Source of the DNA: Corynebacterium mycetoides
Lineage (GTDB): Bacteria; Actinomycetota; Actinomycetes; Mycobacteriales; Mycobacteriaceae
Direction: 5' to 3'
Assembly: GCF_900103625.1 (NCBI RefSeq)
Contig: NZ_LT629700.1
Coordinates: 868,001-932,000, forward strand
DNA: 64,000 nt
Every line of letters begins with the position of its first letter. Positions within the stretch are counted from its first letter, which is position 1. The position numbers and the translations under genes were made by a program. Under the pieces are notes generated by a model that was not told the DNA's origin, searched no databases, and saw nothing but the letters and a program-made list of their open reading frames with translations. Below, in pieces: positions 1-8,929 of the stretch.

Positions 1-2292
1 TGGACCGGGCTCTCCGCCGCCGTGATCGACCAGATCGGCGCCGACTGGGACGCGACGAGGAAGGCCTACGCCGCGACCCGCAGGCAGGCCTATTTTTCCG
101 CCGAGTTCCTCCAGGGCCGCGCGCTGCTGAACAACCTGACCAACCTCGGGCTCGTGGACGATGCCGCCCGCGTCGCCGAGGAATACGGCCACAACCTCAC
201 CGACGTGTTAGAGGCCGAGCACGACGCCGCCCTGGGCAACGGCGGCCTGGGGCGCCTCGCCGCGTGCTTCCTGGATTCCGCCGTCACGCAGAATTACCCC
301 CTGACCGGCTACGGCCTGCTCTACCGCTACGGGCTGTTCCGCCAAGAGTTCGTCGACGGCTTCCAAAAAGAGCAGCCCGACGCGTGGAAGGAGTCCTTCT
401 ACCCCTTCATCGTGCGCCGCGGCACCCAGCAGCGCGTGGTGCGTTTCGACGACATGAGCGTGCGCGCCGTACCCTACGACATGCCGATCACCGGCTACGG
501 CACCCGCAACGTGGGCACGCTGCGCCTGTGGGACGCCAAGCCGATGCACGAGTTCGACTACGACGCGTTCAACTCGCAGCGCTTCTCCGACGCGATCTTG
601 GAGCGCGAGGCGGTCCACGACCTCACCCGCGTGCTCTACCCCAACGACACCACGTTCGCCGGAAAGATGCTGCGCGTGCGCCAGCAGTACTTCTTCGTCT
701 CCGCCTCCCTGCAGGAGATGATTGACAACTACATCACCCACCACGGCGAGGACCTCTCCGGCTTCGCCGAGTACAACTCGGTGCAGCTCAACGACACCCA
801 CCCGGTGCTCGGCATCCCCGAGCTGATGCGCCTGCTCATGGACGAGCATTCCATGGGCTGGGAGGATGCCTGGGAGGTGACCACTAAGACCTTCGCCTAC
901 ACCAACCACACTGTGCTGGAGGAGGCCTTGGAGCGGTGGGACGTGGCCATTTTCAAGCAATTGTTCTGGCGCATCTGGGAGATCGTGGTGGAGATCGACC
1001 GCCGCTACCGCATCGACATGGAGGCCCGCGGCATCGCGCCCGAGGACGCCCACCACTTCTCCCCCGTCCACGACGGACAGGTGCACATGGCGTGGATCGC
1101 GTGCTACGGCTCCTACTCCGTCAACGGCGTGGCCGCCATGCACACCGAGATTCTCAAGCGCGAGACGCTGAGCTACTGGTACGGGATGTACCCGGAGCGC
1201 TTCAACAACAAGACCAACGGCGTGACCCCGCGCCGCTGGCTGCGGATGTGCAACCCGCGGCTGTCCGCCCTGCTCGACCGCCTCTCCGGCTCCGACGCCT
1301 GGGTCACCGACCTGCCCCGGCTCAAGGAGCTGCGCCACTACGTCGACGACGACGCCGTGATGAACGAGCTGCGCGAAATCAAGGCCGCCAACAAGCGCGA
1401 CTTCGCGGCGTGGATTTACGAGCACCAGGGCATCGAGATCGACCCAGACTCGATCTTCGACACCCAGATCAAGCGCCTGCACGAGTACAAGCGGCAGCTG
1501 ATGAACGCCCTCTACATCCTGGACCTGTACTTCCGGATCAAGGACGATGGCGAGCGCGACGTGCCCAAGCGCACCTTCATCTTCGGCGCGAAGGCCGCCC
1601 CCGGCTACGTGCGGGCGAAGGGCATTATCAAACTGATCAACGCCATCGGCGAGCTGGTTAACAACGACCCCGTGGTGTCGCAGTACCTCACGGTTGTCTT
1701 CGTGGAGAACTACAACGTCTCCCCCGCCGAGCAGATCATCCCCGCGACCGACATCTCCGAGCAGATCTCCACCGCCGGCAAGGAGGCCTCGGGCACCTCC
1801 AACATGAAATTCATGATGAACGGCGCGCTCACCCTGGGCACGATGGACGGCGCGAACGTGGAAATCGTCGAGGCCGTCGGCGAGGACAACGCCTACGTGT
1901 TCGGTGCGCGCGAGGAAGACCTGCCGCAGCTCAAGCGCGACTACAACCCGTACGCCGTCGCCGAGTCGGTGCCGGGGCTCAAGCGCGTTCTCGACGCGCT
2001 CGTCGACGGCACGCTTGACGACGCCTCCACCGGCGCATTCCACGACATCCGCGGCTCGCTTCTCGACGGCCACGGCCAGGCGCCGGACACCTACTACGTG
2101 CTCGGCGACTTCGCGGACTACCGCGCCACCCGCGACCGCATGAGCCGGGATTACGTCGCTGACCCGCTCGCCTGGGCACGCATGTGCTGGACCAACATCT
2201 GCGAATCCGGGCGCTTCTCCTCCGACCGCACGATCCACGACTACGCCACCGAGGTGTGGAAGCTGGAGCCGACCCCGATCGAGCAGGCGTAG
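1..2292 (+). CDS. glgP: Glycogen phosphorylase, 5' end cut by the window edge
   Basis: Phosphorolysis of alpha-1,4-glucan ends to glucose-1-phosphate; cytoplasmic glycogen breakdown. The reading frame is open from the first base, so the true start lies upstream; 763 residues are visible, close to the usual ~800 for the GT35 family. The pyridoxal-phosphate site is clear: EASGTSNMKFMMNGAL, with the Schiff-base lysine codon at 1807, and the GTMDGANVEI stretch follows it. The motif GNGGLGRLAACFLDS near the start of the visible part is the N-terminal family signature. The next gene begins two bases after the stop, so they are probably co-transcribed. GlgX further along is its functional partner, since phosphorylase leaves limit dextrins that need debranching. 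Confidence 0.95.
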   Translation, partial: WTGLSAAVIDQIGADWDATRKAYAATRRQAYFSAEFLQGRALLNNLTNLGLVDDAARVAEEYGHNLTDVLEAEHDAALGNGGLGRLAACFLDSAVTQNYPLTGYGLLYRYGLFRQEFVDGFQKEQPDAWKESFYPFIVRRGTQQRVVRFDDMSVRAVPYDMPITGYGTRNVGTLRLWDAKPMHEFDYDAFNSQRFSDAILEREAVHDLTRVLYPNDTTFAGKMLRVRQQYFFVSASLQEMIDNYITHHGEDLSGFAEYNSVQLNDTHPVLGIPELMRLLMDEHSMGWEDAWEVTTKTFAYTNHTVLEEALERWDVAIFKQLFWRIWEIVVEIDRRYRIDMEARGIAPEDAHHFSPVHDGQVHMAWIACYGSYSVNGVAAMHTEILKRETLSYWYGMYPERFNNKTNGVTPRRWLRMCNPRLSALLDRLSGSDAWVTDLPRLKELRHYVDDDAVMNELREIKAANKRDFAAWIYEHQGIEIDPDSIFDTQIKRLHEYKRQLMNALYILDLYFRIKDDGERDVPKRTFIFGAKAAPGYVRAKGIIKLINAIGELVNNDPVVSQYLTVVFVENYNVSPAEQIIPATDISEQISTAGKEASGTSNMKFMMNGALTLGTMDGANVEIVEAVGEDNAYVFGAREEDLPQLKRDYNPYAVAESVPGLKRVLDALVDGTLDDASTGAFHDIRGSLLDGHGQAPDTYYVLGDFADYRATRDRMSRDYVADPLAWARMCWTNICESGRFSSDRTIHDYATEVWKLEPTPIEQA

Positions 2293-2294
2293 CG

Positions 2295-2747
2295 GTGGAC
2301 CACCTCCAGCGCGCCATCGAAATCGCCACCGAGTCCGCCGGCTCCGACGGCGGGCCGTTCGGTTGCGTGATCGTGACCGAGCGCGGCGTCTACGAGGGTC
2401 GCAACGACGTGGTCGCCCGCCACGATCCGACGGCGCACGCCGAGATCCAGGCGATCCGCGAGGCCTGCCGCGCGGAGGGCACCCATGACTTGACGGGCGC
2501 GGTGCTCTACGCGTCCGGTCAGCCGTGCCCCATGTGCTTCGCCGCGATCCATTGGGCGCGCATTGACACGGTGTTGTACGCCGCCACCAACGACCAGGCA
2601 GCCGCGGCCGGTTTCGACGACTCCTTCATCTCGGAGGTGGCCTGCGGGAACGCAGACGGGCCCGTCGCCTTCCGCCACGCTCCCCAGGACAACGACAACG
2701 CGCCCTTCGACGCATGGGCCGCCAACGACGACCGGGTGCAGTACTAA
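2295..2747 (+). CDS. Nucleoside/guanine deaminase-like zinc enzyme
   Basis: 150-residue cytidine/deoxycytidylate deaminase-fold protein. The zinc site is complete: HAE at residues 48-50 (ligand His and catalytic Glu) and PCPMC at 77-81 (two Cys ligands). The C-terminal part, including the AAAAGFDDSF stretch, resembles bacterial guanine deaminase (GuaD) more than tRNA adenosine deaminase TadA, so deamination of guanine to xanthine is the best guess; other purine or nucleoside substrates are possible. The start is a GTG two bases after the glgP stop, which suggests translational coupling. The stop is followed by a long hairpin (2753-2813) that could end the transcript. Confidence 0.82.
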   Translation: MDHLQRAIEIATESAGSDGGPFGCVIVTERGVYEGRNDVVARHDPTAHAEIQAIREACRAEGTHDLTGAVLYASGQPCPMCFAAIHWARIDTVLYAATNDQAAAAGFDDSFISEVACGNADGPVAFRHAPQDNDNAPFDAWAANDDRVQY

Positions 2748-2752
2748 GTTCC

Positions 2753-2813
2753 TGTTCGACCGGAAGCCGGTTCCACCCCTCATCCGCGCCGGAATCGGCG
2801 TTCCGGTCGAACA
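2753..2813 (+). terminator. Long imperfect hairpin, probable terminator
   Basis: A 13-base perfect inverted repeat (2753-2765 with 2801-2813) continues inward through a one-base bulge at 2800 into nine more pairs (2766-2774 with 2791-2799, one G:U), leaving a 16-base loop. It lies six bases after the deaminase stop and just before a -10-like TACTAT (2826-2831) upstream of pabAB. No T-run follows, so termination efficiency is uncertain. Confidence 0.6.
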
Positions 2814-2825
2814 CGCCCGCGCTGC

Positions 2826-2831
2826 TACTAT
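2826..2831 (+). promoter_or_regulatory. Candidate -10 box for pabAB
   Basis: TACTAT matches the corynebacterial TANNNT -10 pattern and lies about 68 bases before the pabAB ATG. No convincing -35 hexamer is seen 16-18 bases upstream, which is common in this genus. Confidence 0.4.
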
Positions 2832-2898
2832 GTCCGTGACGCGGGCCGGACACACCGGAAAAGGGCCCGCGCGGCACGAAAGGGCAGGTGTGAGGGGC

Positions 2899-4803
2899 AT
2901 GATCCTGCTCATTGACAACCGCGATTCCTACACGTTCAACCTCGCGCACCTGATCGCCTCCGCGGCCGGTCAGGAGCCCGAGGTGGTGCGCGCCGACGAC
3001 GTCGCCGCCCGCGGCGTGTGCGAGCGCATCGCCCGCGGCGTCTACAGCCACGTCGTCATCTCGCCGGGTCCGGGCACCCCGGAGTCGGAGGCGGATTTCG
3101 CGGGCTCCCGCGCCGTGATCGAGGCCGCCGCCGACATCCCCGTCCTCGGGGTGTGCCTGGGGCACCAGGGGCTCGCCCTCCTCGCCGGCGCCGCCGTGCA
3201 GCGCACCCAGCCGCGCCACGGGCACGTCAGCCGCATCTCCCACTCCGGCGTGGGCATCTTCGCCGGGCTGCCGCAGGACTTCGCCGCCGTGCGCTACCAC
3301 TCGCTGCACGTGGACCCCGCGCACGCGGGGAACCTGCGCGTGCACGCACGCAGCGAGGACGGCGTCATCCAGGGTCTCGAGGTTCTCGGGCGCCCGCACT
3401 GGGGCGTGCAGTTCCACCCCGAATCGGTGCTCACCGAGCACGGCGCGGACCTCATGCGCAACTTCCTCGCGCTTCCTCCTCGGCGGGCGGCGGCATGGGG
3501 CGTCACCCACGAGCACGTCGATGTGGACGCCGACCTCGACACCGAAGCGACGTTCCGCGCGTTGCGGGGGTCGGGCCCCGACGCCTTCTGGCTCGATTCG
3601 GCGACGGGCGACGGGTTCACCATCATGGGCACCACCGCCGGGCCGCTTTCCCGCACGCTGACGTGGCCGGGCTGCGGCGACGCGCTCGCCGCGCTCGCGG
3701 ACGAACTCGCCGCTGGCATCGACACCGCCGGCATTCCCGACCTCCCGTTTACCGGCGGCTGGGTCGGATACGTCGGCTACGAGGCGGCGGAGCTCACGCT
3801 GCCCGGCTTCACCTCCCGCCACGCCCGCAGCCAGCCGGACGTGTACCTGGTGCGCCCCCAGTCGTTCCTCTGCTACGACCACGCGGCTCGCCGCGCCCAC
3901 CTCATGGCTGTGCACCGCGGCGCCCCCGGGCCCGAGACGGAGGGCCTGCTCGCCGCTCTGCGCCAGGCGCTGAGCACGCAGCGGCCCGCCGTCTCGGTAG
4001 CGCGCGTGGAGCAGGGCGCGTGGCGGCTAAGCCGCGCGGAGTACCGCGGGCGCTTCGAGGCGGCGAAAGCCACGCTGGCAAGCGGCGATTCCTACGAGGT
4101 CTGTCTCACGGACACCTTCGAGGCGACGACCCGTGCGGAGAGCCTGGACCTCTACTCCCGGCTGCGCCGCGCCAACCCGGCCCCGTACGCCTCCTACCTC
4201 GCCCTCGGCGACGTCGAGGTGCTCTCGAGCTCGCCGGAGCGCTTCCTCACCGTGCGCGGCGGCACCGTCGAGGCCAAACCCATCAAGGGCACGCTCGCCG
4301 TGTCCCATCCGCCCGAGCAGCTGCTTGACGACGCCAAAACACGCGCCGAAAACCTCATGATCGTCGATCTTTTGCGCAATGACCTCGGCAGGGTCTGCGT
4401 CCCCGGGTCGGTCGAGGTGCCCCGGCTCATGGCCGTGGAGACGTACGCTACGGTTCACCAGCTCGTCTCCACTGTCACCGGCCGCCTGCGCCCGGAGACG
4501 GGGCTGGTGGACCTGGTGCGCGCGACGTTTCCCCCGGGCTCCATGACCGGGGCGCCGAAGGAGCGCACCTGCGCCGTCATCGACGCGCTCGAAGCCGGGC
4601 CGCGCGGGGTGTATTCCGGCGCAATCGGATACTTCGGGTTCGACGGGTCGGCGGACCTGAGCGTGGTCATCCGCGCGGCCGTCAAGCGGGGCGAGCGGAT
4701 CTCTGTGGGCGCCGGCGGCGCGATCGTGTGGGATTCCGACGCCGAGTCCGAGTACGAGGAGATGCATCTCAAGGCCGACGCCGTGCTGCGGGGGTGGACG
4801 TGA
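2899..4803 (+). CDS. pabAB: Aminodeoxychorismate synthase, fused PabA-PabB
   Basis: Makes 4-amino-4-deoxychorismate from chorismate and glutamine for folate synthesis. 634 residues: an N-terminal class I glutamine amidotransferase (residues ~1-195; MILLIDNRDSYTFN start, nucleophile Cys86 in GVCLGH, His173/Glu175 in HPES), then the chorismate-binding PabB domain (~230-634). The PabB motif reads PIKGT with Lys463; lysine here is the hallmark of aminodeoxychorismate synthase, whereas anthranilate synthase (TrpE) has Ala in that place, so this is not a missing trpE/G. ATG chosen because homology begins there; an in-frame GTG three codons upstream is possible. A purine-rich stretch precedes it. 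The stop overlaps the start of pabC by four bases. Confidence 0.93.
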   Translation: MILLIDNRDSYTFNLAHLIASAAGQEPEVVRADDVAARGVCERIARGVYSHVVISPGPGTPESEADFAGSRAVIEAAADIPVLGVCLGHQGLALLAGAAVQRTQPRHGHVSRISHSGVGIFAGLPQDFAAVRYHSLHVDPAHAGNLRVHARSEDGVIQGLEVLGRPHWGVQFHPESVLTEHGADLMRNFLALPPRRAAAWGVTHEHVDVDADLDTEATFRALRGSGPDAFWLDSATGDGFTIMGTTAGPLSRTLTWPGCGDALAALADELAAGIDTAGIPDLPFTGGWVGYVGYEAAELTLPGFTSRHARSQPDVYLVRPQSFLCYDHAARRAHLMAVHRGAPGPETEGLLAALRQALSTQRPAVSVARVEQGAWRLSRAEYRGRFEAAKATLASGDSYEVCLTDTFEATTRAESLDLYSRLRRANPAPYASYLALGDVEVLSSSPERFLTVRGGTVEAKPIKGTLAVSHPPEQLLDDAKTRAENLMIVDLLRNDLGRVCVPGSVEVPRLMAVETYATVHQLVSTVTGRLRPETGLVDLVRATFPPGSMTGAPKERTCAVIDALEAGPRGVYSGAIGYFGFDGSADLSVVIRAAVKRGERISVGAGGAIVWDSDAESEYEEMHLKADAVLRGWT

Positions 4804-5525
4804 GATCCTACGTCTGGCGCGACGGGTGGGTGGAAACTATCCGCCCCGCCGGCGAATTCGTGTGCGCGGAATCCTGGCGCCACCGGTTCGGCCGGGCTAA
4901 CGGGTTAGGGCTGCACGTCCGGCGCTTCGCCGCGCACGCCGGCGAGGTTCCAGACGGGTTGTGGGAGGCCACAGTCGCGCTCCTCGGCGCCAAGGAGGAG
5001 CTCTTCCCGCGTGTCGGGGCCACGGGCGGCTCGTTCCGACTGGATATACGCCCCGCCCCGCCGCCGCGCGCGGTCACTCACCTGACGGTGGCCAACGCGC
5101 CCGATCCCCGCCGGTTCCCGCTGGTGAAAGGGCCCGACCTGGCGCGCCTGGCGGAGCACCGCGCCCGCTACCTCGCCCCCGGGACCGACGATGTCGTGCT
5201 CGGTGAGTACGCGGAGACGACGACGGGGGCCCTGGTGGGCTGGGACGGCGACACCCTGGTGGTGCCGACCGGGGCGCACCTGCCCTCCGTGACGCAACGG
5301 CAGGTGGCGGATCGGGCCCGCGCGCTCGGCGTTGAGGTTGTCTCCGGACGGCTCGACGAGGGCATGCCCCTGTGGTTTATGAACTCGGTACACGGGGTCA
5401 GCCCGGTGGGGCGCATCGTCCGCGGGGGCGTTGCAATCGACGTTCCGCAACACGCCCGCGCCTCCGACTGGGCGGCGTGGTGGTGGGAAGGCTTTACAAC
5501 GACACGGCTAACGACGCAGCTCTAG
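4800..5525 (+). CDS. pabC: Aminodeoxychorismate lyase-like class IV PLP enzyme
   Basis: 241 residues, fold-type IV PLP family, expected to release p-aminobenzoate and pyruvate from aminodeoxychorismate. The family call rests partly on position: it overlaps pabAB by GTGA (start inside the stop), giving translational coupling. Visible features are a K-G-P-D-L stretch near residue 110 (probable PLP lysine region), an EYAETTTGALV segment where the family has E-x-x-T/S-x-N, and a HLPSVTQRQV segment matching the usual LLPGxTR. It is a divergent member, so the exact substrate is inferred from context. Its stop shares the CTAG tetranucleotide with the convergent pyk stop. Confidence 0.75.
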   Translation: MRSYVWRDGWVETIRPAGEFVCAESWRHRFGRANGLGLHVRRFAAHAGEVPDGLWEATVALLGAKEELFPRVGATGGSFRLDIRPAPPPRAVTHLTVANAPDPRRFPLVKGPDLARLAEHRARYLAPGTDDVVLGEYAETTTGALVGWDGDTLVVPTGAHLPSVTQRQVADRARALGVEVVSGRLDEGMPLWFMNSVHGVSPVGRIVRGGVAIDVPQHARASDWAAWWWEGFTTTRLTTQL

Positions 5526-6955
5526 TGCGGGTTCTGGGCGTCCTCGCCGAGCTGGTGGACGTGGATCGTGTTGGTCGTGCCCGCGACCCCGGGGGGTGTG
5601 CCCGCCACGACAACCATGGTATCTCCGGCGTTGTAGGTGCCAATGCCCAGCAGGTAGTCGTCCACAACCCGGATCATGTCGTCGGTGGAGCCGATCTCGG
5701 GGCACAGGAAGGTTTCCGCGCCCCATGTCAAGGCGAGCTGGGACCGCACCTGCTGCACCGGGGTGAACACGAGCAGCGGGAGGTCGGGGTGCAGGCGCGC
5801 CACCCGGCGCGCCGTGTCACCCGAGGTGGTGAACGTGACAATCGCCCGGGCGTTGAGGCGGGTCGCGATGTCGTTGGCCGAGTACGAGATCACGCCCCGT
5901 TTCGTGCGTGGGATGTGGTTGAGCGGCGGGACGGTGCCCATGGACTCCGCAACGCGGACAATGCGGCCCATCGTGCGCACCACGTTGTGCGGGTCGACGC
6001 CGATCGAGGTCTCGCCCGAGAGCATGACGGCGTCGGCACCGTCGAGCACGGCGTTGGCCACGTCGGACGCCTCGGCGCGGGTCGGGCGGGAGTTCTCAAT
6101 CATGGAGTCGAGCATCTGCGTGGCCACAATGACCGGCTTCGCGTTCTCGCGGGCGATCTGGATGACGCGCTTTTGCACCAGCGGCACCTGCTCGAGCGGG
6201 ATCTCCACGCCCAGGTCGCCGCGGGCGACCATAACCGCGTCGAACGCCAGGATGATCGACTCCAGCGCGTCGACGGCCTCGGGCTTTTCCAGCTTGGCAA
6301 TGACCGGGACCCTGCGGCCCACCTCGTCCATCACCTCGTGCACGAGATCCACGTCCGAGGGCGAGCGCACAAACGACAGGGCGATGAAGTCGACGCCGAG
6401 CCTCAGCGCGAACTTCAAGTCCTCGATGTCCTTCTCGCTCAGCGCAGGCACGGAGATGTTCATGCCGGGCAGGGACACGCCCTTGTTGTTGGACACCGGC
6501 CCGCCCTCGGTCACCCGCGCGACGACGTCGTTGCCGTCGATTTCGGTGACAACCAGGGCGACCTTGCCGTCGTCGACAAGCAGGCGATCACCGGGCTTGG
6601 CGTCCTGGGCGAGCTGCTTGTAGGTGGTGGAGACGCGGTCGTGGGTGCCCACGACATCGTCGACGGTGATGCGGACGTCCTCACCCGTCTCCCACTGAGT
6701 CTTGCCCTCCTCGAAGCGGCCGAGGCGGATCTTCGGGCCCTGTAGGTCCGCGAGGATGCCCACGGCGTGCCCCGTCTCGTCCGTGGCCTCGCGCACCCAC
6801 CGGTAATTCTGCTCGTGGTCGGCGTGGTCGCCGTGGGAGAAGTTCAGCCGGGCCACGTCCATGCCGTCGCGGACAAGGCCGACGATGGCTTCCTTGCTCG
6901 CCACCGCGGGGCCGAGCGTACACACCATTTTTGTTCTTCTATCCACAACGTCCAC
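5522..6955 (-). CDS. pyk: Pyruvate kinase
   Basis: Phosphoenolpyruvate + ADP to pyruvate + ATP, last step of glycolysis. 477 residues, normal length. Motifs in order: RTKMVCTLGPA and MDVARLNFSHGDH at the N-terminus, a B-domain after ~residue 70, the metal/substrate motif VMVARGDLGVEIP, then KPVIVATQMLDSM and the C-terminal regulatory domain. Start is GTG at 6955; a second GTG at 6946 is also possible and gives the VDRRTK beginning seen in relatives. It lies downstream of lgt with a 23-base gap and an AAGGCGAGG ribosome site. Convergent with pabC with overlapping stop codons. Confidence 0.96.
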   Translation of the reverse strand: MDVVDRRTKMVCTLGPAVASKEAIVGLVRDGMDVARLNFSHGDHADHEQNYRWVREATDETGHAVGILADLQGPKIRLGRFEEGKTQWETGEDVRITVDDVVGTHDRVSTTYKQLAQDAKPGDRLLVDDGKVALVVTEIDGNDVVARVTEGGPVSNNKGVSLPGMNISVPALSEKDIEDLKFALRLGVDFIALSFVRSPSDVDLVHEVMDEVGRRVPVIAKLEKPEAVDALESIILAFDAVMVARGDLGVEIPLEQVPLVQKRVIQIARENAKPVIVATQMLDSMIENSRPTRAEASDVANAVLDGADAVMLSGETSIGVDPHNVVRTMGRIVRVAESMGTVPPLNHIPRTKRGVISYSANDIATRLNARAIVTFTTSGDTARRVARLHPDLPLLVFTPVQQVRSQLALTWGAETFLCPEIGSTDDMIRVVDDYLLGIGTYNAGDTMVVVAGTPPGVAGTTNTIHVHQLGEDAQNPH

Positions 6956-6978
6956 CAGCCTCGCCTTAGCTCAAACAG

Positions 6979-7971
6979 TTACTTCTCGTGCGGCGCAGCG
7001 CCACGATCCGCTTCCCCACCGTACCGTTTTGCGTGCTCCCCCGCCGGCGCGGAACCCGTGGCAGAGGGCAGGCCCGCCGTGAGCGCGCCACCGCGGCGCG
7101 GATCGGGGTTGCGTCGCGGATCCACCTCGTGCGGGTCCTCCTGGCCGCGCGGCAGCCGGAGGAAGACGATGAGGGCGGCGATGAACAATATCGCCGAGAC
7201 CCAGGTGTTCACGCGCAGGCCGAGGATGTGGTTGGCCTCGTCGGCGCGCATGAGCTCGACGAAGAAGCGGCCGAACGCGTAACCCGCTAGGTAGAGCGCG
7301 AACACGCGGCCGTGGCCGAGGCGCCACCGCTTCTCGGCCCAGAGGAGGAAGGCGAAGACGGCGAGGTTCCACAGCAGCTCGTAAAGGAACGTCGGGTGCA
7401 CGCTGGCCACGATCTCGCCGGTGGAGCGGCCGGTCAGTGGCGCGTAGTTGCCCGCCTCGTCGACGCGGTAGTAAATGTCGAGCGCCCACGGCACGTCGGT
7501 CGGCCGGCCGTAGAGCTCCTGGTTGAACCAGTTGCCCAGGCGCCCGATGGCCTGGGCGAGGATGATGCCCGGGGCCACCGCGTCGGCGAACGGCGCCAGC
7601 GGAATCTTCTTGTACTTAAACAGGGCCCAGACGGCGGCGAACCCCAGCGCAACCGCGCCGAGGATCCCCAGACCGCCCGCGGAGACGTTGAACGCCTGCC
7701 ACGGGTCGCGCCCCGGCCCGAAGTACTTGTCGTAGTCCGTGATCACGTGGTAGAGGCGCCCGCCGACGATTCCGGCCGGGATCATCACAATGGCGGCGTC
7801 CCACACCACATCCGGGTCGCCCCCCTTCGCCTTGTACCGTCGCAACGTCAGCCACAAGGCGACGAGGATGCCGGTGATGATGCACAGCGAGTACGCCCGA
7901 ATCGGCACGGGTCCGAGGTGCCAGACGCCCTGCGGCGGCGAGGGGATGTTGGCCAAGATCGTCGTTTCCAC
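6979..7971 (-). CDS. lgt: Prolipoprotein diacylglyceryl transferase
   Basis: Transfers diacylglycerol from phosphatidylglycerol to the lipobox cysteine of prelipoproteins; polytopic inner-membrane enzyme. 330 residues. The family signature [16 protein letters not shown] is present, as is the [11 protein letters not shown] segment and about seven hydrophobic spans. The C-terminal ~45 residues are hydrophilic, rich in Arg, Pro, Gly and Asp, a disordered tail often seen in actinobacterial Lgt. GTG start. It supplies the lipoproteins at 19528, 41897, 45623 and 48346; the matching signal peptidase LspA is at 45058. Confidence 0.95.
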   Translation of the reverse strand: METTILANIPSPPQGVWHLGPVPIRAYSLCIITGILVALWLTLRRYKAKGGDPDVVWDAAIVMIPAGIVGGRLYHVITDYDKYFGPGRDPWQAFNVSAGGLGILGAVALGFAAVWALFKYKKIPLAPFADAVAPGIILAQAIGRLGNWFNQELYGRPTDVPWALDIYYRVDEAGNYAPLTGRSTGEIVASVHPTFLYELLWNLAVFAFLLWAEKRWRLGHGRVFALYLAGYAFGRFFVELMRADEANHILGLRVNTWVSAILFIAALIVFLRLPRGQEDPHEVDPRRNPDPRRGGALTAGLPSATGSAPAGEHAKRYGGEADRGAAPHEK

Positions 7972-8028
7972 GCCCCATAGTGTGCCCGATGGGCCGCCCG
8001 GAGGCGAAACAACCGAAACAGTCGGGGG

Positions 8029-8862
8029 TTAGTTCCGGGACGGGCACGCCGGGTGCTGGCCCGCCGCGGCGAGCCGGCGCGTCGCGGCCTCGACGTCGTC
8101 GGAGCTCATCACCGCTTCAGCGGCGAGGACTGCGTCGGCACCGGAGGACGCGGCGTGGATAAGATCGCGCGCGGTGCGCACTCCCCCCAGGCTGATCTTG
8201 ATCACTTCAGACGGCAACCCCGGCGCGATCTCGGCGAACGCGGCGGGGTTGAGGGAGTTTGTGTCGAATGTCCAGGAGTTCACCGCAATCACGCGGGCCC
8301 CGGCGCACAAGGCCCGGTCGGCCTCCTCGCTCGTGCGGACCTCCGCCATCACGTGCATTCCCAAGGATTCAGCCCGGTCGATGAGCGCCTCGAGCCGGTG
8401 CTGGTCGAGGATCCCCACCTGCAGGGGAATCATGTCCGCGCCAAAACACCGGGCCTCGTGTATCTGGTACGGGTCGACGATGACGTCGCGGCACACCATG
8501 GGCAGGTCTACCGCCGCGCGGGCGTTGGCCATGTCGGTCAGGGAGCCGTCGAAACGCAGCCGCTCCGTCTGGCAGGCGATGAGGTGGGCCCCGCCCGCCT
8601 CGATCCCGCGGGCGATGTCCTCGATGGGGACCTCCGCCTCACCGTGCGCGAACGGCGCGGTGGGCCCGAATACCGGGGAATTGCGTTTGATCTCAACGAT
8701 CACCCCGCACCCGTGGCGCAGGAGCGCGGCGCGGGCGTCGCGAGTCGGCTCCATCGCCCGGGAGCGAGCCTTGATCTCCTGGAACGGGACGACGGCTTCG
8801 CGCTTTTCGACGTCGCGCAGCACGGCCGACACAATGCCATCCACAACACCCGCTGTATGCAT
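8029..8862 (-). CDS. trpC: Indole-3-glycerol phosphate synthase
   Basis: Closes the indole ring in tryptophan synthesis. 277 residues, a stand-alone TrpC TIM barrel. Motifs: VIVEIKRNSPVFG (catalytic Lys region), the IEAGGAHLIACQTE segment, DPYQIHEARCFGADMIPLQ, and VIAVNSWTFDTNSL. ATG chosen for its GGAAGGGAG ribosome site and the match of MHTAGVVDGI to family N-termini. A -10-like TACCCT (8893-8888) lies about 26 bases upstream. It stands without trpE, trpB or trpA, yet sits between the Trp-operon membrane protein and lgt exactly where mycobacteria keep their trp genes. Confidence 0.92.
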   Translation of the reverse strand: MHTAGVVDGIVSAVLRDVEKREAVVPFQEIKARSRAMEPTRDARAALLRHGCGVIVEIKRNSPVFGPTAPFAHGEAEVPIEDIARGIEAGGAHLIACQTERLRFDGSLTDMANARAAVDLPMVCRDVIVDPYQIHEARCFGADMIPLQVGILDQHRLEALIDRAESLGMHVMAEVRTSEEADRALCAGARVIAVNSWTFDTNSLNPAAFAEIAPGLPSEVIKISLGGVRTARDLIHAASSGADAVLAAEAVMSSDDVEAATRRLAAAGQHPACPSRN

Positions 8863-8887
8863 AGCCCACTCCCTTCCGCCAGTACAC

Positions 8888-8893
8888 AGGGTA
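8888..8893 (-). promoter_or_regulatory. Candidate -10 box for trpC
   Basis: TACCCT on the minus strand, preceded by GGT, lies 25 bases upstream of the trpC ATG in the 67-base gap after the upstream membrane-protein gene. No clear -35 hexamer. Confidence 0.35.
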
Positions 8894-8929
8894 ACCGCGC
8901 GCGCCCGCGTTCCGGAAATCGGGGCCGGA

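Noticed and set aside
208..2238. Very long open frame on the minus strand opposite glgP
   Set aside because: Explained as a GC-skew shadow of a clear glycogen phosphorylase; low-complexity Val/Asp/Gly/Arg composition and no ribosome site.
2899..4803. Anthranilate synthase (trpE/trpG)
   Set aside because: The PIKGT lysine and the adjacent lyase gene identify aminodeoxychorismate synthase.
5372..6745. Long plus-strand open frame opposite pyk
   Set aside because: Antisense shadow of pyruvate kinase; composition Arg/Asp/Val/Gly-rich, no homology seen.
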